NCBI GenBank assembly: GCA_938028845.1
Contig: CALIZJ010000250.1
Location: 1 to 6,200, forward strand
Reading direction: 5' to 3'
Length of the DNA: 6,200 nucleotides
From: an uncultured Blautia sp.
Lineage (GTDB): Bacteria; Bacillota; Clostridia; Lachnospirales; Lachnospiraceae
Positions 5,372 to 6,200 of the stretch are shown piece after piece; the stretch's first letter is position 1, and each line of letters opens with the position of its first letter. The notes under the pieces were generated by a model. It ran no database searches and was not told the DNA's origin. It saw nothing but the letters and a program-made list of their open reading frames with translations. The position numbers were made by a program, and so were the translations under genes.

Positions 5372-6200
5372 TTACTCCCATTCCCATTCATCTACATTGT
5401 TCACAATGGACCATCCATGTCCATGTGGGTGGATCTTTTGATCCGCCACCTTAAGACCGTCTCTTACAAAATAGAGATGATCAATGTTGCACAGCCAGAT
5501 CCAGGGGATATCTCCCTCCTGGGTGATTCCTGTGCTGCCGTCCCACTGGGCTTTTTTCCAAAGCTCATAGGAGGATTCCAGGTCACTGCTTTTTAAGGCC
5601 TCGTCCATATACTGATCCACGGTCTCATTAGCATACGGGGAATACTGTGCAAGCCCGGTATCGCTCATGGTATGATACAGATTATAAAGCTCCATGGGGG
5701 TGTGCGCCCCCCAGCCCCACATAAGGGCATCTGACTGAGCTCTGTCATAAGCCGTATCCCAGCCAACGCCTTCTGTAGTCACTTCAATGCCAAGCTCACG
5801 AAGCTGGTTGGCTGTATCCTCCGCCAATGCCTGGCGCACAGAATCTCCATTGCTGAACATAAGGGTCAGTTCTGCTTTTTCTCCGTCTTTTTCCCGGATG
5901 CCGTCTTCACCTTCCACCCATCCGGCTTCTTCCATCAAGCGTTTTGCTTCTTCCAGATCATATTCTGTCTCGGCCGCATCGTTGTACCAGGGCATCTTGT
6001 CACATACACTGTATGCTACAGTGCCATAGCCGTTTAATACATTATCGATCATCTCTTCCCGGTCAATGGCAAGATTGATCGCTCTTCTTACATTTACATC
6101 AGAGGTAAAGGAATTTCCGTATACGATCCCGTCTTTTTCCTGGGGCTCGGTTGTGGGAAGATTAAAACCGCGGTTGTCTACGCTCTCCACCCGCATCAGA
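5372..6200 (-). CDS. ABC transporter substrate-binding protein, family 5 (NikA/DppA-like), C-terminal part
   Basis: C-terminal 275 residues of a solute-binding protein; the frame is open through the right edge of the window. The family's full length is usually 500-550 aa, so roughly half is seen, and the signal peptide and lipobox are outside. VRRAINLAIDREEMIDNVL is the characteristic family 5 (SBP_bac_5) motif. DLEEAKRLMEEAGW is the usual next helix, and ELTLMFSNGDSVRQ to LRELGIEVTTEGVGW fits the following lobe. Near the C-terminus the motif HPHGHGW (first five codons at 5417-5431) puts three His within five residues, which could bind a metal or a metal-chelate ligand. The protein is strongly acidic and ends DEWEWE. 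It is the first visible gene of the importer operon and would deliver ligand to the two permeases. The ligand could be nickel, a metal chelate, a peptide or heme; nickel/metallophore is favoured but unproven. Confidence 0.93.
   Translation of the reverse strand, partial: LMRVESVDNRGFNLPTTEPQEKDGIVYGNSFTSDVNVRRAINLAIDREEMIDNVLNGYGTVAYSVCDKMPWYNDAAETEYDLEEAKRLMEEAGWVEGEDGIREKDGEKAELTLMFSNGDSVRQALAEDTANQLRELGIEVTTEGVGWDTAYDRAQSDALMWGWGAHTPMELYNLYHTMSDTGLAQYSPYANETVDQYMDEALKSSDLESSYELWKKAQWDGSTGITQEGDIPWIWLCNIDHLYFVRDGLKVADQKIHPHGHGWSIVNNVDEWEWE

Noticed and set aside
1..6200. CRISPR array, tRNA/rRNA, insertion sequence or phage/defence genes
   Set aside because: No regular direct repeats, transposase-like protein, terminal inverted repeats or RNA gene signature were seen. 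Conserved housekeeping and transporter genes with short gaps fill the window.

Overview
The window reads as a chromosomal segment of a Clostridia-type Firmicute, most likely a Lachnospiraceae gut anaerobe (Blautia/Lachnoclostridium-like). This is an inference from protein style, moderate GC, strong AGGAGG ribosome binding sites, compact operons and U-tailed terminators; no marker gene fixes the genus. Every supported gene is on the minus strand, so transcription runs from high to low coordinates.

From 6200 down to 1872 lies an ABC importer operon of the nickel/dipeptide (PepT, Nik/Dpp/Opp) family. Its order is substrate-binding lipoprotein (C-terminal half only, cut by the window edge), NikB/DppB-type permease, NikC/DppC-type permease, long ATPase with the cysteine-bearing oligopeptide C-terminal domain, and a short ATPase that is a bare nucleotide-binding core. 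Most junctions are tight: 6 bp, an ATGA overlap, and 11 bp with the stop codon inside the next Shine-Dalgarno. The last junction is 70 bp and holds a perfect 10-bp inverted repeat. The substrate is not settled. An HPHGHG motif in the binding protein and a His-rich tail on the long ATPase favour a metal or metal chelate, while the overall family also imports peptides.

From 1871 to 1708 is a compact regulatory boundary. A hairpin terminator ends the transporter operon. Its U-rich tail runs directly into an excellent sigma-A promoter (TTGACA, 16-nt spacer, TATAAT with extended -10 TG) that drives the next operon. A spaced inverted repeat (AACTTGT / ACAAGTT) flanks the -10 and start region and is a candidate operator.

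From 1707 to 93 is a two-gene branched-chain amino acid operon: ilvN (acetolactate synthase regulatory subunit) and ilvC (ketol-acid reductoisomerase), separated by 88 bp. No ilvB catalytic subunit is next to ilvN. A long, probably bidirectional terminator closes the operon at 4-73. I see no exotic or clearly undescribed system. The interesting points are the promoter architecture, the KARI cofactor loop, the His motifs and asymmetric ATPases of the importer, and the intercistronic hairpins.
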